A program made the position numbers and the translations under genes. Below are positions 25,751 through 35,270 of a DNA stretch of 64,000 nt, piece after piece. The notes under the pieces were generated by a model. The model saw only the letters and a program-made list of their open reading frames with translations. It searched no databases and was not told the DNA's origin. How positions within the stretch are numbered: the first letter of the stretch is position 1; every line of letters starts with the position of its first letter. Source of the DNA: Pectobacterium atrosepticum (GTDB lineage Bacteria; Pseudomonadota; Gammaproteobacteria; Enterobacterales; Enterobacteriaceae); NCBI GenBank assembly GCA_019056595.1, contig CP036163.1:2542001-2606000 (forward strand). The letters run 5' to 3'.

Positions 25751-26653
25751 CTACGCCGTCAGCCTGCCACGTTGATTTTCCGGCACGGCGGAAACCGGAT
25801 CCTGATGGATAATAATATCGGCACCCGGAAACTGTTTACGTAATGCCTGTTCCAGATCGTCGGCGATTTGATGCGCCTCAGCCAGCGGCAGGGCGTCATC
25901 CATTTCCAAATGCAGTTGGATAAAGCGCGTCGGCCCAGAACGTCGGGTGCGCAACGCATGTGCACCGCGAATACCCGGCCAGTTCACGATCACCTCAGCA
26001 ATGGCGCGATGTTCTTCATCCGGCAGTGCGCGATCCAGCAGCGACTGCACGGCGTCGTAACCCATACGCAATGCGCTATATAAAATATAGACGCCAATAC
26101 CCAACGCAAACAGGGAATCGGCGCGAGTAATGCCTTTCCAACTGAGTGCCAACGCCACCAGAATGGCACCGTTCATCAACAGGTCGGACTGATAATGCAG
26201 CATATCCGCCCGTACCGCCTGACTGTGTGTGTGCTTGACCACCCAGCGTTGGAACGACACCAGCAGCAGCGTAGCCACCAGCGCAATGAGCGTCACCCAC
26301 ATGCCGACTTCCGGCGCGTGCAGCGTCTGTGGCTCCAGCGAATGTTGTAGACCCGTCAGGATCAGGAACAGCGCCGAACCGGAAATAAACATGCTCTGCG
26401 CCAGCGCGGCCAGCGATTCCGCCTTACCGTGGCCGAACGCATGCTCAGTATCCGCCGGCTGCAACGAATAGCGCACCACCAGCAGGTTCACCAGCGATGC
26501 GGCGATATCCACCAGCGAATCAACCAGCGATGCCAGCAGGCTGACCGAACCGGTATGCCACCAGGCAAACACTTTCATCACAAACAGCACCAGCGCAACG
26601 GCCGTTGCGCTCACCGCCGCCAGCGTCACCAGACGCGCATAGTGTGGATTCAT
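25751..26653 (-). CDS. fieF: cation-efflux pump FieF (CDF family)
   Basis: The 300-residue inner-membrane antiporter exports Fe(II)/Zn(II) against protons. Six hydrophobic segments are visible, with the metal site residues in [16 protein letters not shown] (DxxxD) and [15 protein letters not shown] (HxxxD). A cytoplasmic C-terminal metal-binding domain ends with [13 protein letters not shown]-like residues. I chose ATG 26653 (MNPHYARL) over the adjacent ATG 26656 by comparison with E. coli FieF and because of better spacing from GAGGG. Confidence 0.96.
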   Translation of the reverse strand: MNPHYARLVTLAAVSATAVALVLFVMKVFAWWHTGSVSLLASLVDSLVDIAASLVNLLVVRYSLQPADTEHAFGHGKAESLAALAQSMFISGSALFLILTGLQHSLEPQTLHAPEVGMWVTLIALVATLLLVSFQRWVVKHTHSQAVRADMLHYQSDLLMNGAILVALALSWKGITRADSLFALGIGVYILYSALRMGYDAVQSLLDRALPDEEHRAIAEVIVNWPGIRGAHALRTRRSGPTRFIQLHLEMDDALPLAEAHQIADDLEQALRKQFPGADIIIHQDPVSAVPENQRGRLTA

Positions 26654-26696
26654 CATGCCCTCACAGAAAACAGATCGTCTGGGTCGCTGCCCGTAC

Positions 26697-27884
26697 TCAG
26701 TTCGTTAATGATGTTTTTAGCACATGGGAATAGCGAACAAACGTAAAAATACAGCACACCGTCGCCAGTATCGCCATCGCTGCACCCATGTAGCCGATGT
26801 CGGGCAGGCCCAAATGGGTAATAACCTGATTACCGAGTAGCGCGCCGCCGCCGATCCCGATGTTATAGATCCCCGAATAGAGTGCCATCGCTACATCAGT
26901 TGCATCCGATGCCAACGTCAATACCTTGACCTGCATGCCCAGACTTAGCGCCATAATGGCGATACCCCAGACGATGCACAGCGTCGACAAGCTCCATCCG
27001 CTGAATGACAAAGGTAGCAATAGCAGCAAACACACCGCCAGAAACGCGAACGACACAATCAGGAAGCCGGCAGGATACTTGCTGCTGTAGCGGCTAAACA
27101 ACATGCTGCCAATGATTCCGGCACCGCCAAAAATCAGTAACAGGATGGTCGTGAAGTTTTCACTCAACAACGCCACTTTCAGGATAAACGGCTCGATGTA
27201 ACTGTAGGCGGTAAAATGCGCCGTCACGATCATGACCGTCAGGCCGTACACACACAGCAACGCCGGACGCTTAAGCAAGAGAGGTAAACTCTTCAACGAA
27301 CCGGAATTGCTGCTCGGCAACACAGGCAGGAGCTTCATCAGGCCCACCATAATCACCGCAGCGATCAGGCCAATAAGGACAAACGTCACGCGCCAGCCCA
27401 GATACTGCCCGACCACACGCCCCAGCGGTAACCCTAGCACCAGCGCCAGCGCCGTTCCGGTCGCCAGCAGGCTCAACGCCTGTGCTTTTTTATCCGCAGG
27501 CGCCAGACGCACCACCAACGATGCCGTAATCGACCAGAACACCGCATGAGACAGCGCCACGCCGATACGGGCCATGATCAGCACCCAATAATTCCAGGCG
27601 AGGCCGGACAGCACATTACTGATGGCGAACAGGATAAAGATTTTGATCAGCAGGCTACGTCGTTCCATATCACTGGACAGCAGCATGCAGGGCAGCGACA
27701 TCAGCCCAACTACCCAGGCATAAATCGTGATGATCAGCCCAACCTGCGCAGCGCTCATGGAAAAACTGGCAGCGATGTCTGACAGTAACGCAACAGGGGC
27801 AAATTCAGCGGTGTTAAAAATGAATGCCGCCAGAGAAAGGCTGACGACGCGTAACCAGGCGGTCGAACGGGGAGAACGGGTCAT
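26697..27884 (-). CDS. sotB: SotB-like sugar efflux transporter (MFS)
   Basis: The 395-residue protein has twelve predicted membrane segments and opens with [20 protein letters not shown]. The DHA1-type loop after TM2 reads [15 protein letters not shown]. The sequence pattern is close to SotB/YdeA, an exporter of arabinose, IPTG and related sugars first described in Dickeya (Erwinia) chrysanthemi. It lies 43 bp from fieF on the same strand. It probably serves as an overflow valve for sugars. A perfect palindrome 185 bp upstream (28069-28092) may be an operator. Confidence 0.85.
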   Translation of the reverse strand: MTRSPRSTAWLRVVSLSLAAFIFNTAEFAPVALLSDIAASFSMSAAQVGLIITIYAWVVGLMSLPCMLLSSDMERRSLLIKIFILFAISNVLSGLAWNYWVLIMARIGVALSHAVFWSITASLVVRLAPADKKAQALSLLATGTALALVLGLPLGRVVGQYLGWRVTFVLIGLIAAVIMVGLMKLLPVLPSSNSGSLKSLPLLLKRPALLCVYGLTVMIVTAHFTAYSYIEPFILKVALLSENFTTILLLIFGGAGIIGSMLFSRYSSKYPAGFLIVSFAFLAVCLLLLLPLSFSGWSLSTLCIVWGIAIMALSLGMQVKVLTLASDATDVAMALYSGIYNIGIGGGALLGNQVITHLGLPDIGYMGAAMAILATVCCIFTFVRYSHVLKTSLTN

Positions 27885-28068
27885 GGTATTGATATCAAAA
27901 GTTAAAATAAAAGAATGCGCCGCCCACTGTCATGGCAGAGGCTAACGCGGTGAAGCAATGGTACAGGGAAAGTATGTCATCGCCATGTAATGGCGAGCGG
28001 CCAACGGTGTTTCTGCGTGCTTTTATGAGGATGTCGCCAAAAGCCTGAAGACAGGTCAGGGAACATTC

Positions 28069-28092
28069 ATGAGCATCATTTTTGATGCTCAT
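28069..28092. promoter_or_regulatory. perfect 10-bp palindrome upstream of sotB-like gene
   Basis: ATGAGCATCA and TGATGCTCAT flank a TTTT loop, with an AT-rich surround. It could be an operator for an unknown repressor or an intergenic hairpin. Confidence 0.45.
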
Positions 28093-28146
28093 ATTCTACG
28101 CGTTACCACTCCCTTACGCTGTCTTTTTTCGTGCCGAATTTTAGAT

Positions 28147-28173
28147 AAAAAAAAGCCCTCCATCATGGAGGGC
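28147..28173 (-). terminator. rho-independent terminator of cpxP/CpxQ
   Basis: On the minus strand GCCCTCC pairs with GGAGGGC (28155-28173) and is followed by eight T (28154-28147). Confidence 0.92.
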
Positions 28174-28207
28174 GAAAAGACAGGGATGGTGTCTATGGCA
28201 AGGAAAA
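28147..28207 (-). ncRNA. cpxQ: CpxQ small RNA from the cpxP 3' UTR
   Basis: On the minus strand, downstream of cpxP, the sequence reads TTTTCCTTGCCATAG, then ACACCATCCCTGTCTT. It then forms the hairpin GCCCTCC-ATGATG-like loop-GGAGGGC followed by eight T. The first part matches, base for base as far as I recall, the E. coli/Salmonella CpxQ RNA, including the GACACCAUCCC seed. CpxQ is released from the cpxP mRNA by RNase E, binds Hfq and represses envelope-protein mRNAs. Only the terminator stem sequence differs from E. coli. Confidence 0.9.
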
Positions 28208-28276
28208 ACAGGGTGTGTACCTACTACACATTACTACTCGGACTGCACTACGTTACGACTTACTACACTCGCACTA

Positions 28277-28801
28277 CTACTCGGGACTATCTGTCTCAGT
28301 ATGGTTTGTCGTTCCTGATGACGGCGCAACCATCTGGTTAAACATGGATATCTGTTGCTGCATCTCTTTCATGCGTTGCTTATGCTTCAGCTCTAAGATC
28401 TCTTTCTGCGCTGGCGTCAGCAGGTTATACATTTGGTTGCGCACTCGGGTCATCTGAATCTGACGCTCAATCTGCACACTCATCATTCGGGTTATCTGCG
28501 CTCGCACCGCTGCTTCATCAAACGTTTCCGCCGTCACTAGCTTATGCATGGCTTTAACATCTTCGGTGTTAAACGCTGGCTTGTCCTGACGACTCTGGTG
28601 CATCAAATCGCGCATTTGCTGGCGCTGTTGCTCAGTCAGCCTCACGCCATCGAACATACCTTGCTGGCCTGATGCGCCCTTTGTGGCGGAATCATCGATA
28701 TGCCAGCCGCTCGCTGGGGCGTCTCCATTTTCTGCTGCAAAGGCGGTAAAAGTGCCTAACATAAGCAGTGAAGCAAGAGATAAGGTTGCGAACTGTTGCA
28801 T
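28277..28801 (-). CDS. cpxP: periplasmic adaptor and Cpx inhibitor CpxP
   Basis: The 174-residue protein has a signal peptide (MQQFATLSLASLLMLGTFTAFA). The mature protein has the LTxxQ repeats of the CpxP/Spy fold (RLTEQQRQQMRDLM and LLTPAQKEILELKHKQRM). It binds the sensor domain of CpxA to hold it inactive and delivers misfolded proteins to DegP. I chose ATG 28801 because GGAGAG lies 6 bases upstream; longer forms lose the signal peptide position. It is divergent from cpxRA with a CpxR box between them, and its 3' UTR yields CpxQ. Confidence 0.95.
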   Translation of the reverse strand: MQQFATLSLASLLMLGTFTAFAAENGDAPASGWHIDDSATKGASGQQGMFDGVRLTEQQRQQMRDLMHQSRQDKPAFNTEDVKAMHKLVTAETFDEAAVRAQITRMMSVQIERQIQMTRVRNQMYNLLTPAQKEILELKHKQRMKEMQQQISMFNQMVAPSSGTTNHTETDSPE

Positions 28802-28885
28802 CAATAACTCTCCAGAGCGGTACGTCATTTTGTGAATCAATGAGCATGAGTCTACGCATCTTGCTGCAAACATGCGTCAGAGGAT

Positions 28886-28900
28886 GTAAAACTACGTAAA
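28886..28900. promoter_or_regulatory. CpxR binding box between cpxP and cpxR
   Basis: GTAAA-ACTAC-GTAAA is a perfect match to the CpxR consensus GTAAA-N5-GTAAA. Its place between the divergent genes fits autoregulation of cpxRA and strong induction of cpxP. Confidence 0.92.
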
Positions 28901-28954
28901 GTCATGGAATAGCGCTAATCTATGTCGTATTTTGCCCTTGGAGGTAGAGAAAAC

Positions 28955-29653
28955 ATGAATAAAATTCTGCTGGTTGATGACGATAGAGAGCTGACATCTT
29001 TATTGAAAGAATTGCTCGAAATGGAAGGTTTTAACGTCGTTGTCGCCTACGACGGCGAGCAGGCGTTACAGATAGTAGATAACACCATTGACCTGTTATT
29101 ACTGGATGTGATGATGCCGAAGAAAAACGGTATCGATACATTAAAAGAACTACGACAGCAGCATCAAACGCCGGTCATCATGTTGACCGCCCGCGGCAGT
29201 GAACTGGACCGCGTTCTTGGTCTGGAACTGGGTGCAGATGATTATCTGCCGAAGCCTTTTAACGACAGGGAGCTGGTGGCGCGGATTCGCGCGATTCTCC
29301 GCCGATCCAATTGGACCGATCAACAGCAGGCAGGTGATAACAGCGCGCCGACGCTGGAAGTCGATGGCCTGCGTCTGAACCCCGGACGGCAGGAAGCCAG
29401 CTTTGACGATATCGTGTTGGACCTGACAGGCACGGAGTTCACGCTGCTCTATCTGCTGGCACAGCGGCTGGGACAGGTGGTTTCGCGCGAACATTTAAGT
29501 CAGGAAGTACTGGGGAAACGACTGACGCCGTTTGACCGTGCGATTGACATGCATATCTCGAACCTGCGGCGTAAATTGCCAGAACGTAAGGATGGCTTAC
29601 CCTGGTTTAAAACGCTGCGTGGACGAGGCTATTTGATGGTATCGGCTGCATGA
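28955..29653 (+). CDS. cpxR: envelope-stress response regulator CpxR
   Basis: The 232-residue OmpR-type regulator has a receiver domain with the phosphoacceptor Asp51 in LLLLDVMMPKKNG. A C-terminal winged-helix domain ends RTLRGRGYLMVS (KTLRGRGYLM). ATG 28955 (MNKILLVDDDRELTSLL) matches the E. coli start, and GGAGG lies at 28940-28944. The phosphorylated form controls genes for envelope protein quality, including the adjacent cpxP. It overlaps cpxA by 4 bases. Confidence 0.98.
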   Translation: MNKILLVDDDRELTSLLKELLEMEGFNVVVAYDGEQALQIVDNTIDLLLLDVMMPKKNGIDTLKELRQQHQTPVIMLTARGSELDRVLGLELGADDYLPKPFNDRELVARIRAILRRSNWTDQQQAGDNSAPTLEVDGLRLNPGRQEASFDDIVLDLTGTEFTLLYLLAQRLGQVVSREHLSQEVLGKRLTPFDRAIDMHISNLRRKLPERKDGLPWFKTLRGRGYLMVSAA

Positions 29654-31020
29654 TCAATAGTTTGACTGCCCGTATCTTTGCCATTTTTTGGTTAACGCTG
29701 GCGCTGGTACTTATGCTGGTTCTGATGGTGCCCAAGCTGGACTCGCGCCAGCTTACCGCCTTGCTGGAAAACGAGCAGCGGCAGGGCATCATGCTGGAAC
29801 AGCACATTGAAGCAGACCTCGCCAACACACCAGCTAACGATCTGCGCTGGTGGTTGCGGCTGTTCTGGGTGCTGGAAAAGTGGGCTCCTCCGGGGCAACG
29901 TCTTTTTCTGGTCACCAGCGAAGGTCGAATTTTCGGCGCAGAAAAGCATGAAACCCCGATTGTGCGTAATTTTATCGGGCTGTCGGATAACGCCGACCAC
30001 CCGCAAAAGAAAAATTACGGCCGCATTGAGCTTCTCGGTCCTTTTGCAATCCGCGATGGTGATGACAACTACCAGCTTTACCTGATTCGTCCTGCCAGCA
30101 GTCCGCAGTCAGATTTCATTAGTCTGCTATTTGACCGTCCTTTACTGCTGCTGATCTTCACCATGCTGATCAGTTCACCGCTGTTGCTCTGGCTCGCCTG
30201 GAGCCTGGCGAAACCCGCACGTAAGCTCAAACACGCTGCCGACGAAGTCGCCAAAGGAAACTTACGCCAACACCCTGAGTTAGAGTCCGGCCCGCAGGAG
30301 TTTCTGGCTACGGGCGTCAGCTTTAACCAGATGGTCAGCGCGCTGGAACGGATGGTTACCGCACAGCAACGTCTGCTGTCGGATATCTCTCATGAGCTGC
30401 GCACGCCGCTGACGCGCTTGCAGCTGGCGACGGCACTGCTGCGTCGGCGTCAGGGTGAAGGCAATGAGCTGAACCGCATTGAGATGGAAACTCAGCGGCT
30501 CGACAGCATGATTAACGATCTGCTGGTGCTCTCACGTAATCAACACAAGAACGAGCTGACCCGTGAGTTCCTGCGTGCCGATGAACTGTGGGGCAATGTG
30601 CTGGATGATGCCGCCTTTGAAGCCGAGCAAATGGGCAAAACGCTGGAAGTACCTTATCCTCCGGGACCGTGGACACTCTTTGGCAACCCTGCCTCACTCG
30701 ACAGTGCGTTGGAAAATATCGTGCGCAACGCGCTACGTTATTCCCACAACCACATCGAAGTGGCTTTCTCGGTGGATAATCAGGGCATCACCATCAAAGT
30801 GGATGACGATGGCCCCGGCGTTAGCCCGGAAGATCGTGAACAGATTTTCCGCCCCTTCTACCGTACGGATGAAGCACGTGACCGCGCATCCGGCGGAAGC
30901 GGTTTAGGGCTCGCCATCGTGGAAACCGCCATTATGCAGCACAAAGGCTGGGTAAAAGCGGAGGACAGTCCACTGGGCGGGTTACGCTTAATCATCTGGC
31001 TACCGTTACATCAGCGGTAA
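29650..31020 (+). CDS. cpxA: envelope-stress sensor kinase CpxA
   Basis: The 456-residue inner-membrane kinase has TM1 (ARIFAIFWLTLALVLMLVL), a periplasmic sensor domain, TM2 (LLLIFTMLISSPLLLWLAW), a HAMP linker and an H-box with His248 (SDISHELRTPLTRLQLA). An ATP-binding domain carries the N (ENIVRNALRYS), G1 (DDDGPGV) and G2 (GGSGLGLAIV) boxes. It phosphorylates and dephosphorylates CpxR and is restrained by CpxP. Start ATGA overlap with cpxR. Confidence 0.98.
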   Translation: MINSLTARIFAIFWLTLALVLMLVLMVPKLDSRQLTALLENEQRQGIMLEQHIEADLANTPANDLRWWLRLFWVLEKWAPPGQRLFLVTSEGRIFGAEKHETPIVRNFIGLSDNADHPQKKNYGRIELLGPFAIRDGDDNYQLYLIRPASSPQSDFISLLFDRPLLLLIFTMLISSPLLLWLAWSLAKPARKLKHAADEVAKGNLRQHPELESGPQEFLATGVSFNQMVSALERMVTAQQRLLSDISHELRTPLTRLQLATALLRRRQGEGNELNRIEMETQRLDSMINDLLVLSRNQHKNELTREFLRADELWGNVLDDAAFEAEQMGKTLEVPYPPGPWTLFGNPASLDSALENIVRNALRYSHNHIEVAFSVDNQGITIKVDDDGPGVSPEDREQIFRPFYRTDEARDRASGGSGLGLAIVETAIMQHKGWVKAEDSPLGGLRLIIWLPLHQR

Positions 31021-31055
31021 ATCAGGCAAAATCGTTCCTACCGCAACATCCTCTC

Positions 31056-31075
31056 AGGTGCCCGCACGGGCACCT
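31056..31075. terminator. stem-loop after cpxA
   Basis: AGGTGCCCG and CGGGCACCT are exact reverse complements around CA, 35 bases after the cpxA stop. There is no T-run, so termination here is uncertain; it may stabilise the 3' end. Confidence 0.4.
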
Positions 31076-31184
31076 GTCACATAATGCTTATCTCCCCAGC
31101 ATTGAGTTTTTTACGCGATTGCGTAGAGTGATCCCACTCATGCCGAAAACAGGCAAGACCCGTGTTGAATGAAGGATACTAACC

Positions 31185-33353
31185 ATGAAAGGAGTAACGC
31201 TGCTGGCTGGCGTACTGACCGCGTTAATGAGCAGTCAGGCATTCAGTTCCAGCGATGGAGTTTGCGGCTTTTCCGACTCAGAATGTGGCGTATCCGCCTT
31301 GCCCTATTTGCAGCCGGGCAACGACACGCGTGCTAACCTGATGCTGCTGCAAAGCCGTCTCCACAGCATGTCGCTTCCGTTACCCCATCCTTTACCCGAC
31401 CAAACGCGTTCACGTATCGACCCTTTCACAGCCTACCGGGTCATGGGGATTGCGGCCACGGAAGCGGTTTCGCCGTCGGGGGAAGATGTCACAGCAGATG
31501 CGCCTTACCTTTCAACGCTCAATAAAGCAAAGCGGCTCAATCTTCCTTTACCCGTTCAGGGCACTATTTCCACGTTTTCGCCTGACGATAACGAAGGACG
31601 GCATATTTCCAATGAGCTCTCCACGCTGGAAGCATTTTTCGACGTCCTGCTGGCTGACACACAGCTCACCGATGAGCAGCGCACGTTGCTGGCACATCAG
31701 CGTGTGAATCTCCTCAATGCGCTTTATGCGAAAGAGGCGCTGGTAGCGGGTCTCGCCAGTTTGCCGGATGAGGGGCATGCTGGTGCACTCAAGCAGTATC
31801 TGGTTACGGTTCTGGCGTTTTATCAAGGCCACTTCGATGAGGCGGAAAGCGGCTTTCAGGCGTTAACGGCGTCACCGCAGCCATGGGTCGCGGAAACCTC
31901 ACGCTATATGTTGATTCGCGTGGCAATCAATAAAGCCATGGAAAACGCGCTAGATGAATACAACATGTTCGATGCCAGTAAAGCCGATAAAGCCGCGGCA
32001 CAGCTGGCCATTCAGCATATTGGCGACTATCTGAAACAGTATCCAGACGGGCAATACATCGAATCCGCTAACGGGTTATACCGCCGCGCTTACTGGATCA
32101 TGGACGATGTGAATGCCTTAGCGAAAACGTACCAACACGAGTTGGACAACACCTCCGACGTCGAAACCCTCCTTGAGTTGAGCGACGAGATCGACAACAA
32201 GCTGCTGGAAAATCGTCAGTTCACCAGCGCACCGGGCAGCGCGCCGTTGACGATGGTGCAAGATCTTAAGCGCTTGCGTTCAGATGAGGGATGGATGGCA
32301 TTACCCGCATTATCCACTGATGAGCTGACCGCGCAGAAACCGCTGTTTGAGCAAGACAATATGCAGGAAGCGTTCAGCTACCTTCAGGCAGCACAGCTGT
32401 TTTATGATCAAAAAGATTACATCGCCGTGGTTAACCGCGTTCCCGCGATACAGGCAGGTGACCTAACAGATACCGTGCGTTTCAGCCTGCAAGTATTACG
32501 CGGTCGGGCGCTGGTGCGTCTGGAGCGTTGGGATGAGGCTGAAGCGCACTGGCGCCAGTTGTTAACGCATAATATGGGATATAGCCAAAATCAGTTCCTA
32601 CAGTTGGCACTAGCGGAAACGCTGGCCAAAGCGGGACACCCAGAGCGCATCTTTGCCGCTGACAGTCCGGTGAAAAATCTGCGTTTTCGTTCTGCGGTGC
32701 TGAAAACCAGCGCCAACGCCGATCTGCTCCGTCAGCAAACGGGTCCACAACAAACCCATGAAGAACGGGCTATCGCGCTGCATACGCTGTTAACTAAATC
32801 GCTGACCCACGGTGATTACACCAGCTATCTCAAAGATGTTCAGTTGAGAAAAGACATCGCGCCGCTGGTCAGCAGCGAAAACCAGAGTTGGAATCAGGAA
32901 GATTTGACGGCATTTGACTGGGACGGTAGCGACACCGAAGAAGGCTACCAATGTCCAGCGCTGGAAAACGTGGTCACGACGCTGAGCCAACACCCCAATG
33001 ATGCCCGTGCGATTAACTGCCTCGGCGAGTTTTTCCTACGCACCAATAACAGCGTGGGCTTCGACTGGGGTGAAAGCAACATGCTGAGTGGGTTAACCAA
33101 TGCGCCAGCGCAATTCGTTGGCACCGAATATAACCGTTTGGATGGTTATGTACGAGTGATCGCCGATCCCAAAGCGCCACCGGAAGACAAAACCTATGCC
33201 CTGTATCGCGCGGTCTACTGCTATGCGCCAAGTGGCTATAACGACTGCGGACCACAGGAAATCAGCAAGGCAACCCGCAAAGCCTGGTTTACCCAATTGA
33301 AGACCAAATACAAAGGCAGCGAGTGGGCAGAAAAGCTCGATTATTACTGGTAA
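31185..33353 (+). CDS. exported TPR-like repeat protein of unknown function
   Basis: The 722-residue product begins with a signal peptide (GVTLLAGVLTALMSSQAFS). The rest is strongly helical with TPR-like pairs such as FSYLQAAQLFYDQKDYIAVV and GRALVRLERWDEAEAHWRQL. Paired cysteines (CGFSDSEC near the N terminus, CYAPSGYNDC near the C terminus) fit disulfides in the periplasm. AAGGA precedes the ATG. The downstream DUF3142 gene overlaps it by 31 bp, so the two likely act together. I do not recognise a named function; its place beside cpx is suggestive only. Confidence 0.75.
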   Translation: MKGVTLLAGVLTALMSSQAFSSSDGVCGFSDSECGVSALPYLQPGNDTRANLMLLQSRLHSMSLPLPHPLPDQTRSRIDPFTAYRVMGIAATEAVSPSGEDVTADAPYLSTLNKAKRLNLPLPVQGTISTFSPDDNEGRHISNELSTLEAFFDVLLADTQLTDEQRTLLAHQRVNLLNALYAKEALVAGLASLPDEGHAGALKQYLVTVLAFYQGHFDEAESGFQALTASPQPWVAETSRYMLIRVAINKAMENALDEYNMFDASKADKAAAQLAIQHIGDYLKQYPDGQYIESANGLYRRAYWIMDDVNALAKTYQHELDNTSDVETLLELSDEIDNKLLENRQFTSAPGSAPLTMVQDLKRLRSDEGWMALPALSTDELTAQKPLFEQDNMQEAFSYLQAAQLFYDQKDYIAVVNRVPAIQAGDLTDTVRFSLQVLRGRALVRLERWDEAEAHWRQLLTHNMGYSQNQFLQLALAETLAKAGHPERIFAADSPVKNLRFRSAVLKTSANADLLRQQTGPQQTHEERAIALHTLLTKSLTHGDYTSYLKDVQLRKDIAPLVSSENQSWNQEDLTAFDWDGSDTEEGYQCPALENVVTTLSQHPNDARAINCLGEFFLRTNNSVGFDWGESNMLSGLTNAPAQFVGTEYNRLDGYVRVIADPKAPPEDKTYALYRAVYCYAPSGYNDCGPQEISKATRKAWFTQLKTKYKGSEWAEKLDYYW

Positions 33354-34132
33354 CGCCGCTAATGGTGCTGGCCTGCCTGCTCTCGTTCTGTACGCAGGCC
33401 ACTTCCGTTAACGCTGAACCTTCAACCGTCAACGCTGCACTCCCCATCGTCGATGCGACACGCTATCAGGATTTCTGGCTGTGGGCAGCGGTGCGGCCAC
33501 AGCCAATTCTGCATCAGGCAAAAACTCTGTATCTGCATCAGGGAGAAATCGCCCGCCGTCAGGGCAAGGTCGTTTTCCTGCGTCAGGGGATTCCGCCCAG
33601 CCAGCTGCGCGTTAACCGCGTCTGGCTGGCTTTCCGCATGACCACGCTGGAGCTTTCCGATCGTCACCTGAACCGAATGCTAAAGTTACGGGAAAAGTGG
33701 CAACGCCACGGTAATCAGGTTGTCGGGATTCAGATCGATTTTGACGCGAAAAGCTACCAACTGGCAGGCTATGTCGCATTTCTGACGCAATTGCGCGAGC
33801 GTTTACCCGAAGAGTGTCAGCTCAGCATTACAGGGTTGCTCGACTGGTCTAAAACCGGTGATGTCTCCACGCTGAACCGCTTACAGGGCAAGCTGGATGA
33901 AGTGGTGGTGCAGACCTATCAGGGGCGCAGCACCATTACCAACTACGCCGAGTATCTACCCGCCTTGATGAAGCTAACGCTTCCTTTCCGATTAGGGCTG
34001 GTGCAAAACGGCAAGTGGGAAAAGCGGTGGCAGCAGCGCCTTGCCACTTCACCGTATTATCGTGGGGAAGTGGTGTTTTTGGTGAATCCGCCGTCAAAGA
34101 AATCACCATCGCGCAGCAGTAGAACAGAGTAG
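33323..34132 (+). CDS. DUF3142 family protein
   Basis: The 269-residue protein has an N-terminal hydrophobic export segment (LLLVTPLMVLACLLSFC). A TIM-barrel-like mature part resembling DUF3142 follows: FWLWAAVRPQPILHQAKTLY, GIQIDFDAKSYQLAGYVAFL, LSITGLLDW, VVVQTYQGRSTI. The glycoside-hydrolase-like beta strands suggest a carbohydrate-binding fold, but no activity is established. The GTG start at 33323 overlaps the TPR-like gene; ATG 33362 is an alternative that shortens the export segment. Confidence 0.78.
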   Translation: MGRKARLLLVTPLMVLACLLSFCTQATSVNAEPSTVNAALPIVDATRYQDFWLWAAVRPQPILHQAKTLYLHQGEIARRQGKVVFLRQGIPPSQLRVNRVWLAFRMTTLELSDRHLNRMLKLREKWQRHGNQVVGIQIDFDAKSYQLAGYVAFLTQLRERLPEECQLSITGLLDWSKTGDVSTLNRLQGKLDEVVVQTYQGRSTITNYAEYLPALMKLTLPFRLGLVQNGKWEKRWQQRLATSPYYRGEVVFLVNPPSKKSPSRSSRTE

Positions 34133-34156
34133 CTACATATAACTACATACAGCTAA

Positions 34157-34621
34157 CTACAGGCAATCGCCGAAGCCATTTTGCCGCCAGGCTTCATAGC
34201 TGATGATTGCCACCGCATTGGACAGATTCAGGCTGCGGCTGTCGGACTGCATTGGAATGCGGATACGGAAATCTGACTCGAAGCCGTTGCGAATCTCGTC
34301 TGGCAGGCCGGATGTTTCCGATCCAAACAGCAACACATCGCCCGGCTGGTAGGTCGGCTGATCGTAGGGGCGGCTGCCTTTGGTGGTACAGGCGAAAATA
34401 CGTTTTCCGGGAACCGCAGCCAGAAAATCCTGATAGTTTTTATGACGACTGACGTTCGCCAGATCGTGGTAATCCAACCCTGCGCGGCGCAGTTTCTTCT
34501 CTTCAAAATCAAACCCCAGCGGTTCAATCAAATGAAGCATACAGCCGTTGTTGGCAACCAGTCGGATAATATTGCCGGTGTTCGGTGCAATTTGAGGCTC
34601 ATAGAGCGCGATATGGAACAT
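34157..34621 (-). CDS. trmL: tRNA (cytidine(34)-2'-O)-methyltransferase TrmL
   Basis: The 154-residue SPOUT methyltransferase methylates the wobble ribose of tRNA-Leu isoacceptors. Motifs visible: [14 protein letters not shown] at the N terminus, then the knot elements [14 protein letters not shown] and [19 protein letters not shown], which bind S-adenosylmethionine, and the terminal YEAWRQ. The length is close to the 157 residues of E. coli TrmL. It is transcribed alone, convergent with the DUF3142 gene. Confidence 0.97.
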   Translation of the reverse strand: MFHIALYEPQIAPNTGNIIRLVANNGCMLHLIEPLGFDFEEKKLRRAGLDYHDLANVSRHKNYQDFLAAVPGKRIFACTTKGSRPYDQPTYQPGDVLLFGSETSGLPDEIRNGFESDFRIRIPMQSDSRSLNLSNAVAIISYEAWRQNGFGDCL

Positions 34622-34942
34622 GAGATAGCGTCAACCACGAAGAAAAATTCCGCCGCAGTATAACGCATTCCCAGCACGTGCCCAAAAGCAAGGCGCACAG
34701 GAATGCGGATGATTCTGCACTCATGTCGATCGTTTAAGAAACGAGATACACGGAGCGACCACGTGGCGAGGTATCCCTGCGGGAACCTCATCCCCGTGTT
34801 TCTCCTAAAAATGAGCTTAAGTAATCAACATCAGCTTACTTCGCACGACGTTTTCATTCGCAGCGATTACACTTAAGGAAACACGTCAGGGTAATGTACT
34901 GATGAAAACACGATGCAGGCATACAGCCTGTGTGGAGGTTTA
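34622..34942. other. 321-bp intergenic stretch with an imperfect palindrome
   Basis: No gene is supported. Between 34741 and 34804, GAGATACACGG can pair with CCGTGTTTCTC (one mismatch) across a smaller inner hairpin. This looks like a dispersed intergenic repeat. The remaining part should hold the trmL and yhhA-like promoters. Confidence 0.5.
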
Positions 34943-35239
34943 ATGAAACACCCTAAGACATTATTAGCCTGTGCTGCCCTGTTCTGCCTGCCGCTTCTGG
35001 CGAGCGCCAACGCAACGCAAGCGCCTACGCCTCAGCAGCAGTTTGAAAGCGGCATCAGCAGTCAGAAACAGTTGCAGCAGAATATGCAGCAGAGCCAGAA
35101 GTTGCAGCAACAACAGTTGAATCAGCAGCTCCAGCAGCGTAACCAGCAGTTGCAGCAACAACGTCAGCAGCAGCTACAGAAGGATTTACAGCGGTCGCAG
35201 AGAACTACCCCACCACCGCCAATTCAACAGAACCCTTGA
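34943..35239 (+). CDS. yhhA: DUF2756 (YhhA-like) small periplasmic protein
   Basis: The 98-residue product has a signal peptide (LLACAALFCLPLLASANA) and a mature part made almost entirely of Gln-rich coiled-coil sequence (QQNMQQSQKLQQQQLNQQLQ). It ends in a proline-rich tail. ATG 34943 follows TGGAGG at a good distance. In E. coli yhhA lies beside the ugp operon, and here ugpQ and ugpC are also nearby, which supports orthology. Function is unknown. Confidence 0.85.
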   Translation: MKHPKTLLACAALFCLPLLASANATQAPTPQQQFESGISSQKQLQQNMQQSQKLQQQQLNQQLQQRNQQLQQQRQQQLQKDLQRSQRTTPPPPIQQNP

Positions 35240-35270
35240 TGGGTGTGCGGCCTATAACCGCACCCCCATC
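35238..35270. terminator. hairpin shared by the convergent yhhA-like and AEC genes
   Basis: GATGGGTGTGCGG and CCGCACCCCCATC pair with one mismatch around CCTATAA. It overlaps both stop regions and may terminate both transcripts; there is no clear T-run. Confidence 0.45.

Noticed and set aside
31056-31075. classical rho-independent terminator after cpxA
   Set aside because: The stem is perfect but has a 2-base loop and no T-run, so I list it only as a low-confidence stem-loop.
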